Origin: Amycolatopsis sp. 195334CR
GTDB taxonomy: Bacteria; Actinomycetota; Actinomycetes; Mycobacteriales; Pseudonocardiaceae
DNA: 64,000 bases
Direction of reading: 5' to 3'
Assembly: GCF_017309385.1 (NCBI RefSeq)
Contig: NZ_JAFJMJ010000002.1
Span: 496,001 to 560,000, forward strand
The notes under the pieces are model-generated. The model did not search any database, was not told the origin of the DNA, and worked only from the letters and a program-made list of their open reading frames with translations. Made by a program: the position numbers and the translations under genes. This document shows positions 22,814 through 31,009 of the stretch, piece by piece. How positions within the stretch are numbered: position 1 is the first letter of the stretch; each line of letters starts with the position of its first letter.

Positions 22814-23605
22814 ATGCACCCACCGATCACCGGCACCGCCGCCGGCGTGCCGTTCACCGCGTTGCCCCCGGCCGGGGACGGCCCGGCCCCGCTGATCCTC
22901 ACCTGGCACATGCTCGACGCACCCCGCTCGGACGCCGCGTTCGCCGCCGCGCTGCCGATGCACGGCCTGCCCGCGTGGCGCGTGCACCTCGGCATGCCGA
23001 TGTGCGGCGCGCGCATGGTCGACGGCAGCATGGACGCCGGAATGGCGTTGGTGCGCGAGGACGTGCTGATGTCCTTTTTGTACCCGTTCGCCAAGCAGGC
23101 GGCCGAGGAGTTCCCGGCCGCGCTGGCGTCGATCCGGGACCAGCTGCCCGTCGACGACGGCCCGATCGGCGTGCTCGGTGGTTCGCTGGGCGGGGCCGTC
23201 GCGTTGCAGGTGCTGGCCGGCACCCAGGTACCGGTGTTCGCGGGCGCGCTGGTGAACGCCTGCATCCGGATGCGGTCGGTGGTGGAGCTGTTCCCCGGGG
23301 ACTACCCGTACGACGCCGAGTCCGAAAAGGCCGTGGAGAGCATGGATTTCCTCGCCGGGACCAAGACCGACGCGCTCACCGGTCGCGCGCCGCTGCTCGT
23401 GGTCAGCGGTGAGGAGGACCACCCCGGCCTGCGCACCGACGCGCTCAGCCTCGCCGACGCCACCGGCGCCGAACTGCTGTCGATCCCCGGCCTGGCGCAC
23501 CCACTCGCCGAAGAGCCGGGAATCGAACCCGCGCCCCAACTTCCGCTGGCCAGGGAGGTGGACGCCGGACTCACCGAGTTCTTCCGGCGCCACCTCCCCG
23601 GCTAG
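22814..23605 (+). CDS. Alpha/beta-hydrolase family protein
   Basis: A 263-residue cytoplasmic hydrolase. The nucleophile elbow GGSLGGAVALQVL follows a central strand (PIGVLGGS); an acidic residue follows the late strand LLVVSGEEDHPG, and the histidine candidate is in IPGLAHPLAEE. Together these supply a Ser-Asp/Glu-His triad. No lid feature identifies the substrate. ATG 22814 lies 6 nt after TACCGT, so the transcript is probably leaderless. The stop codon abuts the convergent DUF1080 gene with no spacer. Confidence 0.75.
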   Translation: MHPPITGTAAGVPFTALPPAGDGPAPLILTWHMLDAPRSDAAFAAALPMHGLPAWRVHLGMPMCGARMVDGSMDAGMALVREDVLMSFLYPFAKQAAEEFPAALASIRDQLPVDDGPIGVLGGSLGGAVALQVLAGTQVPVFAGALVNACIRMRSVVELFPGDYPYDAESEKAVESMDFLAGTKTDALTGRAPLLVVSGEEDHPGLRTDALSLADATGAELLSIPGLAHPLAEEPGIEPAPQLPLAREVDAGLTEFFRRHLPG

Positions 23606-26569
23606 CTACATCCGTTCGATCCAGACGTTGCGGAACCTCGGGTTGTCCCCGGGGTCACCGTGGTCCTGCAGCCGGATGTGGCCCTGCGACGGGTCCTCCG
23701 GCCGCCCCGCCCCGGTGCTGCCGTTGATCGCGACGTCGTTGTGCACCAGGATCCCGTTCCACCACAGGCTCACCCGCGCGTCGGCGATCTTCTTGCCGGT
23801 GTTGTCGTACCGCGCGGCCCGGAAGATGATGTCGTAGCTCTGCCACGTCCCCGGTGCCGTCGCGGCGTTCACGTCCGGTGCCTTCTTCGTGTAGATCGCC
23901 CCGGCGTCGTTCGTCTTCGGCGGGTTGATGCCGAACGAGTCCAGCACCTGGATCTCGTAGCGCTCCTGGATGTAGACACCGCTGTTGCCGCGCGCCTGCC
24001 CGGTCTGCTCGGGCGGGAGGTGCGGCTGGTACCACTCGGCGTGCATCCGGAAGTCACCGAACTTCTCCTTGGTGCGGATGTCCCCGCCGAACGACTCCAT
24101 CGAGCCGTTGGCCACCGGCCACTTCGCCGGACCGCCCGCGGTCGCCTCCCACGCGTCCAGGTTCGTGCCGTCGAACAACGTGGTCCGCTTGGTCGGCGTG
24201 ACGGTGAGCTTGTCGAGGTTGACGTGCCCGGTGTCGGTGGCTTCGTAGACGAACGAGATCTTGTTCGCGCCGGTCCGCAGCGGCACGGATTCGACGTGCG
24301 TCGCCCACTGGTTCCAGGCCCCGGTGCTGGCGAGCCAGACCTGCTTCTCCTTGCGCCCGTTGACGTACAGGCTCAGCGACTTGCTCACCGGGTTCGGGCT
24401 CGGGTTGAGCCCGTTCGCGTACCGCAGCGCGATGTCGTGCCTGCCCGCCCGGTCCGCGGTGACCGCGAAGGTGGTGCTGGTGCCCGGTTCCCAGTTGCGG
24501 TCGATGAACCCGGACCCCGAGTAGCCGCTGTGGTTGGTGTTGAACCCGGTGCCACCGGCCAGCTGCGCGGATTCCGCCTCGTACTCCGGCGGCGCGGTCG
24601 AACCGTCCGGCAGCGTGTTGAGCGTGTACCAGGCTTCCGTGCTCCACAGCTCCGTGCCGGAGGCCGAGGCGAACGGGCGCGGGGACTGGACGTGCACCAC
24701 GCGGCCCGGCTTCAGCCCGGCCACCTCCAGCGTCACCGTCTTGCGGTCCGCGGACAGCGCCGCCGAGGTCACGCCGAGGGTTTCCTCGTCCACCTTCGGG
24801 CCGCCGTACTGCGGGGAAGCCACGTACCGCCACTGCTCGGCCCGGTACTTCGACGCCAGGTCCTGCGCGGTCGCGTCGGACAGCGGCTCGGTGTACTCGA
24901 TCTCGAACCCGCCGTCGACCGCGCGCATGGCGAGCATGTCGAAGCCGCTGGTGCCGTTCGGGGTGAGCTTCTGCAGGCCGTGCTTCAGCTTGCCGGCCTG
25001 GCCCCAGTTGCCCTCGGAACCGATGCCGCCGGTGTAGATCGCGCCGTCCGGGCCGAGGCTGATCCGGCTGACCCCGGACTCCAGGCCCTGCGTCATCCGG
25101 AACACCGCGCCCTGGTAGTCGTCACCGACCTTCTCCAGGTACGCGCGCTGCAGCCCGCCGTAGGTCACGTCGCCGAAGACCATCTGCCCGGCGAACACCC
25201 CGTCGGGCAGCACCAGCGGGTTGCTCGGCGAGTTCGAGATCTCGCCGTGCGGCAGCCAGAGCACCGGCTCGGTCACCGGCTGGTCGTCGTACGGGCCGTC
25301 GGGATTGGTGTGGTGGTTGAAGAAGCGGCCCTGCTTGATCCGCACCAGCTTCGAGGTCGGCAGGTAGGCGCCCTGGTTGTCGGTGACGAAGATGTCGCCC
25401 TCCGGGCCCCAGCCGAGCCCGTTCGGCGTGCGCAGCCCACCGGCCACATAGGACACCTTGCCGGTGGCCTTGTCGATCTTGATGGTGGAACCGCGGTTCG
25501 CCGCGGGCTGCGGGTCGAGGCTCGCGCCACCGGGCACCATGGCGATGCCGGTGGAGACGTAGAAGGAGCCGTTCTGGTAGAGCAGGCCGAAGGCGAACTC
25601 GTGGTAGTTGCCGCCGAACGGCCAGGTGGCGATCTTGCGGTACTGGTCGGTGACCTCGTCGCCGTTGGTGTCGTTCAGCTCGGTGAGTCCGTCCTTTTCG
25701 GACACGTAGAGCTTGCCGTCGACGTACTTGATGCCCATCGGCTCGCGGAGCTTCTCGGCGATCTTCTTCGGCTGCACCTGTGCGGCGTCGGTGGTGCCGG
25801 TGACGTTGTCGATCAGGTACACCTCACCGCTGACGGACTCGCGCGAGCCGCCCCAGGTGGAGATCGCCAGCCGGCCGTCCGGCAGCCAGTCCATGCCGGT
25901 GACCTGCGGCTCGAACCCGGCCGGGCGCAGGTCGGTCAGCGTGTAACCGGGGTGCACGCCGGTCAGCGGCAGGCCGTCGCCGGGGGATTCGGTGACGCCC
26001 TCGCACTCCTTGCGGCCGGGGGAGGTGACCCGGGTGACGCCGGCGTCGGTGCTCAGCGCGGAGGTGGGCACCAGGGTGAACGCGGTCGCGCCCGGCGGCT
26101 TCCACTCCAGCTTGAGCCGCTGGTCGAAGTCTCCGTCGAAGTGGTCGATGTGCAGGGCGTGCGGCCCGGCGGTCAGCTCGATCGAGCCGTCCTTGGGGGT
26201 GGCGCCGTGCTTGCCGGGGTGATCGATCACCTGGGTGCCGCCGAGGAAGAGGCGGGCGCCGTCGTCACTGGTGAGCCGGAAGTCGTACCGGCCGGCGGTG
26301 GTGGGGTTGAGGTAGCCGGTGACCTCGGTGACGAACCGGTCGGCGATGCCGAAGTCGGCGTTGGTGGTCCAGTCGATCGTCGGCTTCAGCACGTCGATGT
26401 TGGGGGTCTGGCTGGGTTTGAGCGTGCAGTACTCGTCCAGTGGGACCTGGACGTCGAAGATCCGCATCGTCACGCCGGGTTCCTGCGGCGGGATCTCGGA
26501 CTGCGCCAGTGCCGGGGCCGGGAAGACCACGGCCACGAGCAAGGCGAGCAGGGCGACGAACAGCCGCAT
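23606..26569 (-). CDS. Secreted PA14/sorbosone-dehydrogenase-like/CBM/DUF1080 multidomain protein
   Basis: A 987-residue exported protein. Signal peptide (1-22, ending APALAQS), PA14 domain (~30-185; GRYDFRLTSDDGARLFLGG), a six-bladed PQQ/sorbosone dehydrogenase-like propeller (~200-610; VTGMDWLPDGRLAISTWGG, LGWGPEGDIFVTDNQGAY), a CBM35/6-like domain (~655-785) and a C-terminal DUF1080 jelly roll (~790-987; TLFDGTNLDAWE, GNSGVYIQERYEIQVLDSFG), the fold of 3-keto-disaccharide hydrolases. This suggests extracellular oxidation and cleavage of a carbohydrate, though cofactor and substrate are unknown. ATG 26569 has GAGGAGG 6 nt upstream. A strong promoter (26630-26659) precedes it. Confidence 0.8.
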   Translation of the reverse strand: MRLFVALLALLVAVVFPAPALAQSEIPPQEPGVTMRIFDVQVPLDEYCTLKPSQTPNIDVLKPTIDWTTNADFGIADRFVTEVTGYLNPTTAGRYDFRLTSDDGARLFLGGTQVIDHPGKHGATPKDGSIELTAGPHALHIDHFDGDFDQRLKLEWKPPGATAFTLVPTSALSTDAGVTRVTSPGRKECEGVTESPGDGLPLTGVHPGYTLTDLRPAGFEPQVTGMDWLPDGRLAISTWGGSRESVSGEVYLIDNVTGTTDAAQVQPKKIAEKLREPMGIKYVDGKLYVSEKDGLTELNDTNGDEVTDQYRKIATWPFGGNYHEFAFGLLYQNGSFYVSTGIAMVPGGASLDPQPAANRGSTIKIDKATGKVSYVAGGLRTPNGLGWGPEGDIFVTDNQGAYLPTSKLVRIKQGRFFNHHTNPDGPYDDQPVTEPVLWLPHGEISNSPSNPLVLPDGVFAGQMVFGDVTYGGLQRAYLEKVGDDYQGAVFRMTQGLESGVSRISLGPDGAIYTGGIGSEGNWGQAGKLKHGLQKLTPNGTSGFDMLAMRAVDGGFEIEYTEPLSDATAQDLASKYRAEQWRYVASPQYGGPKVDEETLGVTSAALSADRKTVTLEVAGLKPGRVVHVQSPRPFASASGTELWSTEAWYTLNTLPDGSTAPPEYEAESAQLAGGTGFNTNHSGYSGSGFIDRNWEPGTSTTFAVTADRAGRHDIALRYANGLNPSPNPVSKSLSLYVNGRKEKQVWLASTGAWNQWATHVESVPLRTGANKISFVYEATDTGHVNLDKLTVTPTKRTTLFDGTNLDAWEATAGGPAKWPVANGSMESFGGDIRTKEKFGDFRMHAEWYQPHLPPEQTGQARGNSGVYIQERYEIQVLDSFGINPPKTNDAGAIYTKKAPDVNAATAPGTWQSYDIIFRAARYDNTGKKIADARVSLWWNGILVHNDVAINGSTGAGRPEDPSQGHIRLQDHGDPGDNPRFRNVWIERM

Positions 26570-26629
26570 GGGCGTTCCTCCTCGGTGGGGACACGGCTCG
26601 TGCTCCACTGCGCGAAACCGCGTTGCCCC

Positions 26630-26659
26630 AACGTAGCCAGCCCTTTTGTGCAAGGTCAA
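26630..26659 (-). promoter_or_regulatory. Sigma70-like promoter of the PA14/DUF1080 gene with flanking repeats
   Basis: Leftward -35 TTGACC (26659-26654) and -10 TACGTT (26635-26630) are 18 bp apart. An inverted repeat CGTTG-N3-CAACG (26621-26633) overlaps the -10, and two direct CTTTCG repeats lie just upstream of the -35. Both are candidate sites for a sugar-responsive repressor. Confidence 0.5.
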
Positions 26660-26690
26660 CGAAAGAGTGCTGGAAATTTGCGAAAGAAGG

Positions 26691-28148
26691 TCACGGTTCG
26701 AGTGCGAGACCACGCAGGGCGGGCCAGATCTCCGTCCACGGGGTGTTCCGGCCACTGAGCAGCCAGATCGTGGTCGCCTCCGGCACCAGTCCGCCGTAGG
26801 TGCCCAGCGGTGTGGTCGCGTGGACCGTCGTCAGCGCGCGGAGGTGGGTGAACCACGGGCGCAACTGGTCCGGTTCACCGGCCAGGAGCAGGTGGTCCTG
26901 GCTGTCCGGGGGCGGCGGGAACCAGCCGTAGGCGCGGTTCGGGCTGGCCGCGGCGGGCAGTTCCAGCTCCGGTGCGGCAGCGTCCAAATAGGCCGCGTAG
27001 ACGTAGGGGTTAGCCCCGATGGCTGTGCGTTCTCGTTGCCACGGCGGAAGATCGTGGTACGCGCGGGCGGTCGCGGCGACCAGCGGGTCGGCGAACTTGG
27101 GCGACGCCAGCACAACCGAGGACGCGAGCCCGGCCACGGCCAGCACCACGCTGAGCGCGACCACCGGCCACGCGGCGCGCCGCCGTCCCGCTTCCCGCCG
27201 GTGCTGCAACGCCACCGCGCCGAGTGCGACGAGAACGCTGTACAGGGACAGCAGGTAGTAGTGGCGACCGGAAGTGATCACCACGATCGCGAACAGGATC
27301 GCAAACGTCACACCGAGGAAGCGGAGTTCGCGCCACCGCGGCTCGCGGTACAGCGCGACCAGTCCGCACACCGCGAGCCCGAGCGTGAGCGGGCCGGTGA
27401 CGGCGAGTCCGTGTCCCGCGACGAGCAGCGGACTGCCGTAGATGAGCGAGTTCTCGGCCGAGACCACCTCCGCCATGGCGAGCTGGGGCCAGCCGTTCGC
27501 CGCCTGCCAGAGCAGCGTCGGGGCCGCGATCGCCAGCGCGATCGCCGTGCCCGCCCAGAAAGCCGGGCGGCCCAGCAACGCGCGCGGCCCGGTCAGCACG
27601 ATCGCGGTGACCACCACGAGCGCCAGCGCCATCACCTGGAACCGGGTCTGCGCGGTGAGTCCGGCGAGGACACCGAGCGCGAGCAGCAGCCGGTCGTCGC
27701 GGAGCCGGAGCCAGCGCAGCAGCAGCCAGAAGATTCCGGCCCACAGCGCGGGTTCGAGCGAGTACGGGGTCAGCCAGTGGCCGAACTGGGCGGCCGCGAC
27801 GCAGGTGCCCTGGCCGAGCGCGGCCAGCGTCTGCGCCCGGGAATCGCCGCCGAGTTCCCTGGCCATGAGCGCGGTCAGCAGCACCGCGCCGGCCGCGGCG
27901 AGGACCGCGGGCAGGGCCAGCACGAACTGCGAGCCGGGGGCGATCGTGTCGGCGAGGCGGGCCAGCAACGGGGTCAGCGGCGGCTGGTCGACCGCGCCCC
28001 AGTCGAGGTGGTGGCGGCCGATCGCCAGCATCAGGTCCTCGTCGAACCAGGCGCGGGGCACGGCGGCCAGCACGAGGTGGACCACGGCGACGGTGGCGGC
28101 GACCAGCGCGACGGGGCCGGTGGCGAGCCGCGGAACTGCCATGGGCAC
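26691..28148 (-). CDS. GT39/ArnT-like membrane glycosyltransferase
   Basis: A 485-residue polytopic membrane protein of the GT-C (PMT/ArnT) type. The first extracytoplasmic loop carries the expected acidic pair D36-E37 (WFDEDLML) with QPPLTPLLARL following, and about ten further helices continue to ~350, then a soluble C-terminal domain. Such enzymes transfer sugars from polyprenyl-phosphate carriers outside the membrane; the acceptor is unknown. Start is GTG 28148 or ATG 28142; both sit within or beside a perfect hairpin (28143-28164), and neither has a good ribosome binding site. It follows the LysR gene by 27 nt on the same strand, so co-transcription is likely. Confidence 0.75.
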   Translation of the reverse strand: MPMAVPRLATGPVALVAATVAVVHLVLAAVPRAWFDEDLMLAIGRHHLDWGAVDQPPLTPLLARLADTIAPGSQFVLALPAVLAAAGAVLLTALMARELGGDSRAQTLAALGQGTCVAAAQFGHWLTPYSLEPALWAGIFWLLLRWLRLRDDRLLLALGVLAGLTAQTRFQVMALALVVVTAIVLTGPRALLGRPAFWAGTAIALAIAAPTLLWQAANGWPQLAMAEVVSAENSLIYGSPLLVAGHGLAVTGPLTLGLAVCGLVALYREPRWRELRFLGVTFAILFAIVVITSGRHYYLLSLYSVLVALGAVALQHRREAGRRRAAWPVVALSVVLAVAGLASSVVLASPKFADPLVAATARAYHDLPPWQRERTAIGANPYVYAAYLDAAAPELELPAAASPNRAYGWFPPPPDSQDHLLLAGEPDQLRPWFTHLRALTTVHATTPLGTYGGLVPEATTIWLLSGRNTPWTEIWPALRGLALEP

Positions 28149-28164
28149 AGGAGAAACTGTGCCC
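28143..28164 (-). promoter_or_regulatory. Perfect hairpin at the glycosyltransferase start codon
   Basis: GGGCACAG and CTGTGCCC (8-bp arms, 6-nt loop) cover the GTG start and lie immediately before the alternative ATG, in the 27-nt gap after the LysR stop. In mRNA this stem would hinder initiation unless opened by ribosomes finishing LysR, suggesting translational coupling. Confidence 0.4.
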
Positions 28165-28175
28165 CTGCGGCATGC

Positions 28176-29009
28176 TCAAGCGCTCGCTGTGGTGATCCGG
28201 GTCACGGCTCGCACGAACCGGCGGAGCTCCGGCGAGCGGCTGCCCGCCCGCCAGATCAGCAGCGTCCGGTACGGCGGCGCGTCGGGCACCGGGCGGTAGG
28301 TCACGTCGGGACGGACGTTCCGCGCGGCCAGCGAGGCGGGCACCAGCGCCACACCTTGGCCGAGCGCCACCACTTCCAGCAACTGGGCGCTGTCCCGGAC
28401 GACCGGCCCGTTGGGGCGGTCGCGCGCGCCCAGCCAGTGCCCGTGACCGGCGACCCGCGGCGCCGGTTCGGCCACGAGATCGGCGGCGCTGAGGACTTCG
28501 CGTCCGGCCAGTTCGTGCCCGGCGGGGAGGGCCGCGACGCGGGGTTCGGTGGTGAGCAGTTCGGTGTCGAGGCCGTGGCCGTCGACGCAGGCGGCGACCG
28601 CCACGTCCGCGCGGCCGTCGCGCACCATGTCGGCCTGCTCGCCGAAGCCGCTCACCACGATCCGGACTTCCGACGGCAGCCGCGTTCGGATGCGGTGCAG
28701 CAACTCCGTGGCCACGCCCGGTTTCGCGGTGACCACCAGGCCGGGCGCGCTGGAGTGCCGCGTGTGCCGCACGGCGGTGTCGAGCGCGCCGAGCACCACG
28801 GCGCTTTCCTTGAGCAGGGTCTCCCCGGCCGGGGTCAGGGCCAGGCGCGGGCCGGTGCGGTCGAAGAGCGCGACCCCGAGCCGTCGCTCCAGCTGCCGCA
28901 TGGCCCGCGACAGCGGCGGCTGCGCGATGCCGAGCCGCGCGGCGGCGTGCGTGATGTTCAGGTCCTCGGCGACGGCGCGGAAGTACCGCAGTTCCCGGAT
29001 CTCCGGCAT
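28176..29009 (-). CDS. LysR-family transcriptional regulator
   Basis: A 277-residue LTTR. The winged helix occupies residues 1-60 (IRELRYFRAVAEDLNITHAA, LGIAQPPLSRAMRQLERRLG), and the rest is the periplasmic-binding-like effector domain (LVVTAKPGVATELL, GQGVALVPASLAARNV). ATG 29009 starts at the canonical MPEIRELRYF. It diverges from an SDR gene, and a perfect dyad with a T-N11-A core (29003-29027) overlaps its own start codon, so the SDR is the likely target and autorepression is expected. The effector is unknown. Confidence 0.9.
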   Translation of the reverse strand: MPEIRELRYFRAVAEDLNITHAAARLGIAQPPLSRAMRQLERRLGVALFDRTGPRLALTPAGETLLKESAVVLGALDTAVRHTRHSSAPGLVVTAKPGVATELLHRIRTRLPSEVRIVVSGFGEQADMVRDGRADVAVAACVDGHGLDTELLTTEPRVAALPAGHELAGREVLSAADLVAEPAPRVAGHGHWLGARDRPNGPVVRDSAQLLEVVALGQGVALVPASLAARNVRPDVTYRPVPDAPPYRTLLIWRAGSRSPELRRFVRAVTRITTASA

Positions 29010-29027
29010 ACCGACAGGGTATGCCGG
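29003..29027. promoter_or_regulatory. LysR-type binding box
   Basis: CCGGCATA (29003-29010) and TATGCCGG (29020-29027) are perfect 8-bp arms around 9 nt, giving the T-N11-A core typical of LTTR sites (T 29009, A 29021). It overlaps the lysR start and lies 53 nt before the SDR start. Confidence 0.65.
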
Positions 29028-29079
29028 ACCACCCGATCGGTCTTTCCGTTCCGGTGGGTGAGCGGCTGGACTGGGTGCC

Positions 29080-29781
29080 ATGACCGAAGCAGCACTCGTC
29101 ACCGGCGGTGGCAAAGGTATCGGGCGGGCGATCGTCCAGCGGCTGGCCGAGCACGGGTTCACCGTGTACCAAGGAGTCCGCGGGGAGGCGGAAGGCGGGC
29201 CGGGCATCCGCCCGGTGCGGTTGGACGTCACCGACCCGGATTCCGTGGCGGCGGCCGTCTCCACGATCGAGGCCGAGTCGGGACGACTGGACGTGCTGGT
29301 GAACAACGCCGGGATCATGACCGAATGGGGGGTGCGGGCCGACCAGGTCACCGCCGAGCACCTGCGCGAGGTGTACGAGGTCAACGTTTTCGGGGTGGTC
29401 ACGGTGACCTCGGCGTGCCTGCCGCTGCTCCGCCGCTCGGCGGGCGCGCGGATCGTGAACGTCTCCAGCGGGCTCGGTTCATTGGGTGTCCTCAGTGGAC
29501 TCTCCGGGCGGGGGTTCCTGGCATACAGCTCGTCGAAGGCGGCGCTGAACGCGCTGACCCTGCTCTACGCCGATGCCCTGCGCGCCGACGGGATCAAGGT
29601 CAACGCCACCAGTCCCGGGCTGGTGCCGACCGACCAGAACGCCGAGGCGCCCTTCCCGCGCGGGACTCGCACTCCGTTCGATGGCGCAGTGGTCCCCGTC
29701 GCCCTCGCGACCCTTCCACCGGACGGCCCGACCGGCACCTTCCGCGGTCCGAACTCCCTGGACGAGGTCATCCCCTGGTGA
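29080..29781 (+). CDS. Short-chain dehydrogenase/reductase
   Basis: A 233-residue classical SDR. The nucleotide loop TGGGKGIG is at residues 8-15, NNAG at 75-78, the catalytic Ser at S130 (VNVSSG) and YxxxK at Y149-K153. It lacks the Arg-rich extension marking strict NADPH preference, so cofactor choice is open. It probably interconverts a carbonyl and an alcohol on the compound sensed by the divergent LysR regulator. The carbonyl-reductase-like spacing PDGPTGTFRGP near the C-terminus is typical. ATG 29080 is the first start after the LysR box. Confidence 0.85.
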   Translation: MTEAALVTGGGKGIGRAIVQRLAEHGFTVYQGVRGEAEGGPGIRPVRLDVTDPDSVAAAVSTIEAESGRLDVLVNNAGIMTEWGVRADQVTAEHLREVYEVNVFGVVTVTSACLPLLRRSAGARIVNVSSGLGSLGVLSGLSGRGFLAYSSSKAALNALTLLYADALRADGIKVNATSPGLVPTDQNAEAPFPRGTRTPFDGAVVPVALATLPPDGPTGTFRGPNSLDEVIPW

Positions 29782-29875
29782 CCGGGTACCGGGTCCGAAG
29801 CCGGTCGTGGAGGCGTGTCCGCTCGCCTCGGAGGCCGTCCGGGTGAAACGCGTTGACGGGGGTGGGCCGGTGGCG

Positions 29876-29911
29876 CCACGGTGCATTGGGAGCGCTCCCA
29901 ACGCACCGTGG
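29876..29911. promoter_or_regulatory. CebR-type operator within a 36-bp near-perfect palindrome
   Basis: The centre TTGGGAGCGCTCCCAA (29886-29901) is a perfect palindrome containing the exact 14-bp Streptomyces CebR box. Symmetry extends over 29876-29911 with 17 of 18 pairs matching. It lies 13 nt before the CE2 esterase start codon. A LacI/CebR-family repressor released by oligosaccharide is expected; in RNA the same sequence would also form a strong hairpin. Confidence 0.7.
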
Positions 29912-29923
29912 AAGTGAGGCTCG

Positions 29924-30994
29924 ATGAAGCGTTTCGCCGGAATTCTCGCGGTGGTGCTCGTGGTGGCCGGGGCCTCGCCCGCCGCCGCGGTGTGTGCGCT
30001 CGACCAGGTCCACACCCCCGGCCGCGTTCAGGAAGCCGGGTCGTCGCTCAGGTTCAGCTGGCCCGGGGTCCACTTCGAGGGGCGGTTCCGCGGCACCGGC
30101 ATCGGCGTCACCCTGCAGGATCCGGCGGCCGACTACGAGATCCAGGTCGACGGGAGCACCCGGGCCACCCTGGTGACCCCCGCGCCCGGCACGCACTGGG
30201 TGCACGGCCTGCCCGACGCCGAGCACACCGTCCGGCTGGTCAAGCGCAGTGAAAGCCCTTGGGCCACCAGCACCTTCGGCGGGTTCGCCGCCGCGCCGGG
30301 CGGGGTGCTCCTCGGCAAGCCCGCCGCGCGCACCCGGCAGATCGAGTTCATCGGCGACTCCTACACCGCGGGCTACGGCAACCTGTCCACCAGCCGCGAC
30401 TGCACCGGCGACCAGGTCAACCGGACCACCAGCGCCGACCGGGCCTTCGGCGCGCTGACCGCTCGCCGGCTGGGCGCCGACTACCAGCTCAACGCCTTCT
30501 CCGGCCGCGGCATGGTGCGCAACTACAACGGCGGTGAGCCCGGCACCGACTACCGCACCTACTACGACCGCGCGCTGCTCGCCGTCGCCGGTGACGTGTG
30601 GCGGAAACCGGCGAGCTGGCGGCCGCAGCTGGTGGTGGTCGGCCTGGGCATCAACGACTTCTCCACCGCGCTCAACCCCGGCGAGCCGTGGACCCCCGAA
30701 AGCCTTGTCGCCGCGTACAAAGCCGCCTACCACGGGTTCCTCGACAAGCTCCGCGCCCGCTACGGCCCGGACACGATCATCGTCGTCAGTTCCACCCACC
30801 TGTCCAACACCTCGGTGTTCACCCAGACCGCGCAGCAGATCGTGACCGAGCGCGGCGACCGCGTCCGCCACTGGTACTACGCCGAAACCGGCTTGGACTA
30901 CCTCGGCTGCCACTGGCATCCGTCCGCCCACGACCACGAGGTCATCGCCCAGCGGCTCGGCGATTTTGTCGCCACCCTGCCGCTGAACTGGTGA
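29924..30994 (+). CDS. Secreted CE2-family acetylxylan esterase (SGNH hydrolase)
   Basis: A 356-residue exported esterase. Signal peptide 1-22, a jelly-roll domain (~30-130; FSWPGVHFEGRFRGTGIGV) and an SGNH domain (~138-356). Block I is GDSY with S146, block III GINDF, and block V the HWHPSAHDH cluster with H332 as likely catalytic His. This two-domain layout is that of CE2 acetyl-xylan or acetyl-glucomannan esterases. SD GAAGTGAGG precedes ATG 29924. It is the first gene of an operon with a CE1-CBM2 esterase 15 nt downstream, under a perfect CebR-type box, so it is probably induced during plant polysaccharide degradation. Confidence 0.8.
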   Translation: MKRFAGILAVVLVVAGASPAAAVCALDQVHTPGRVQEAGSSLRFSWPGVHFEGRFRGTGIGVTLQDPAADYEIQVDGSTRATLVTPAPGTHWVHGLPDAEHTVRLVKRSESPWATSTFGGFAAAPGGVLLGKPAARTRQIEFIGDSYTAGYGNLSTSRDCTGDQVNRTTSADRAFGALTARRLGADYQLNAFSGRGMVRNYNGGEPGTDYRTYYDRALLAVAGDVWRKPASWRPQLVVVGLGINDFSTALNPGEPWTPESLVAAYKAAYHGFLDKLRARYGPDTIIVVSSTHLSNTSVFTQTAQQIVTERGDRVRHWYYAETGLDYLGCHWHPSAHDHEVIAQRLGDFVATLPLNW

Positions 30995-31009
30995 CAGAAC
31001 GGGACCACG

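Noticed and set aside
29876..29911. Rho-independent terminator of the upstream SDR gene
   Set aside because: The palindrome centre is an exact CebR box 13 nt before an esterase start and no T-run follows; an operator is the better explanation, though a structural role is not excluded.
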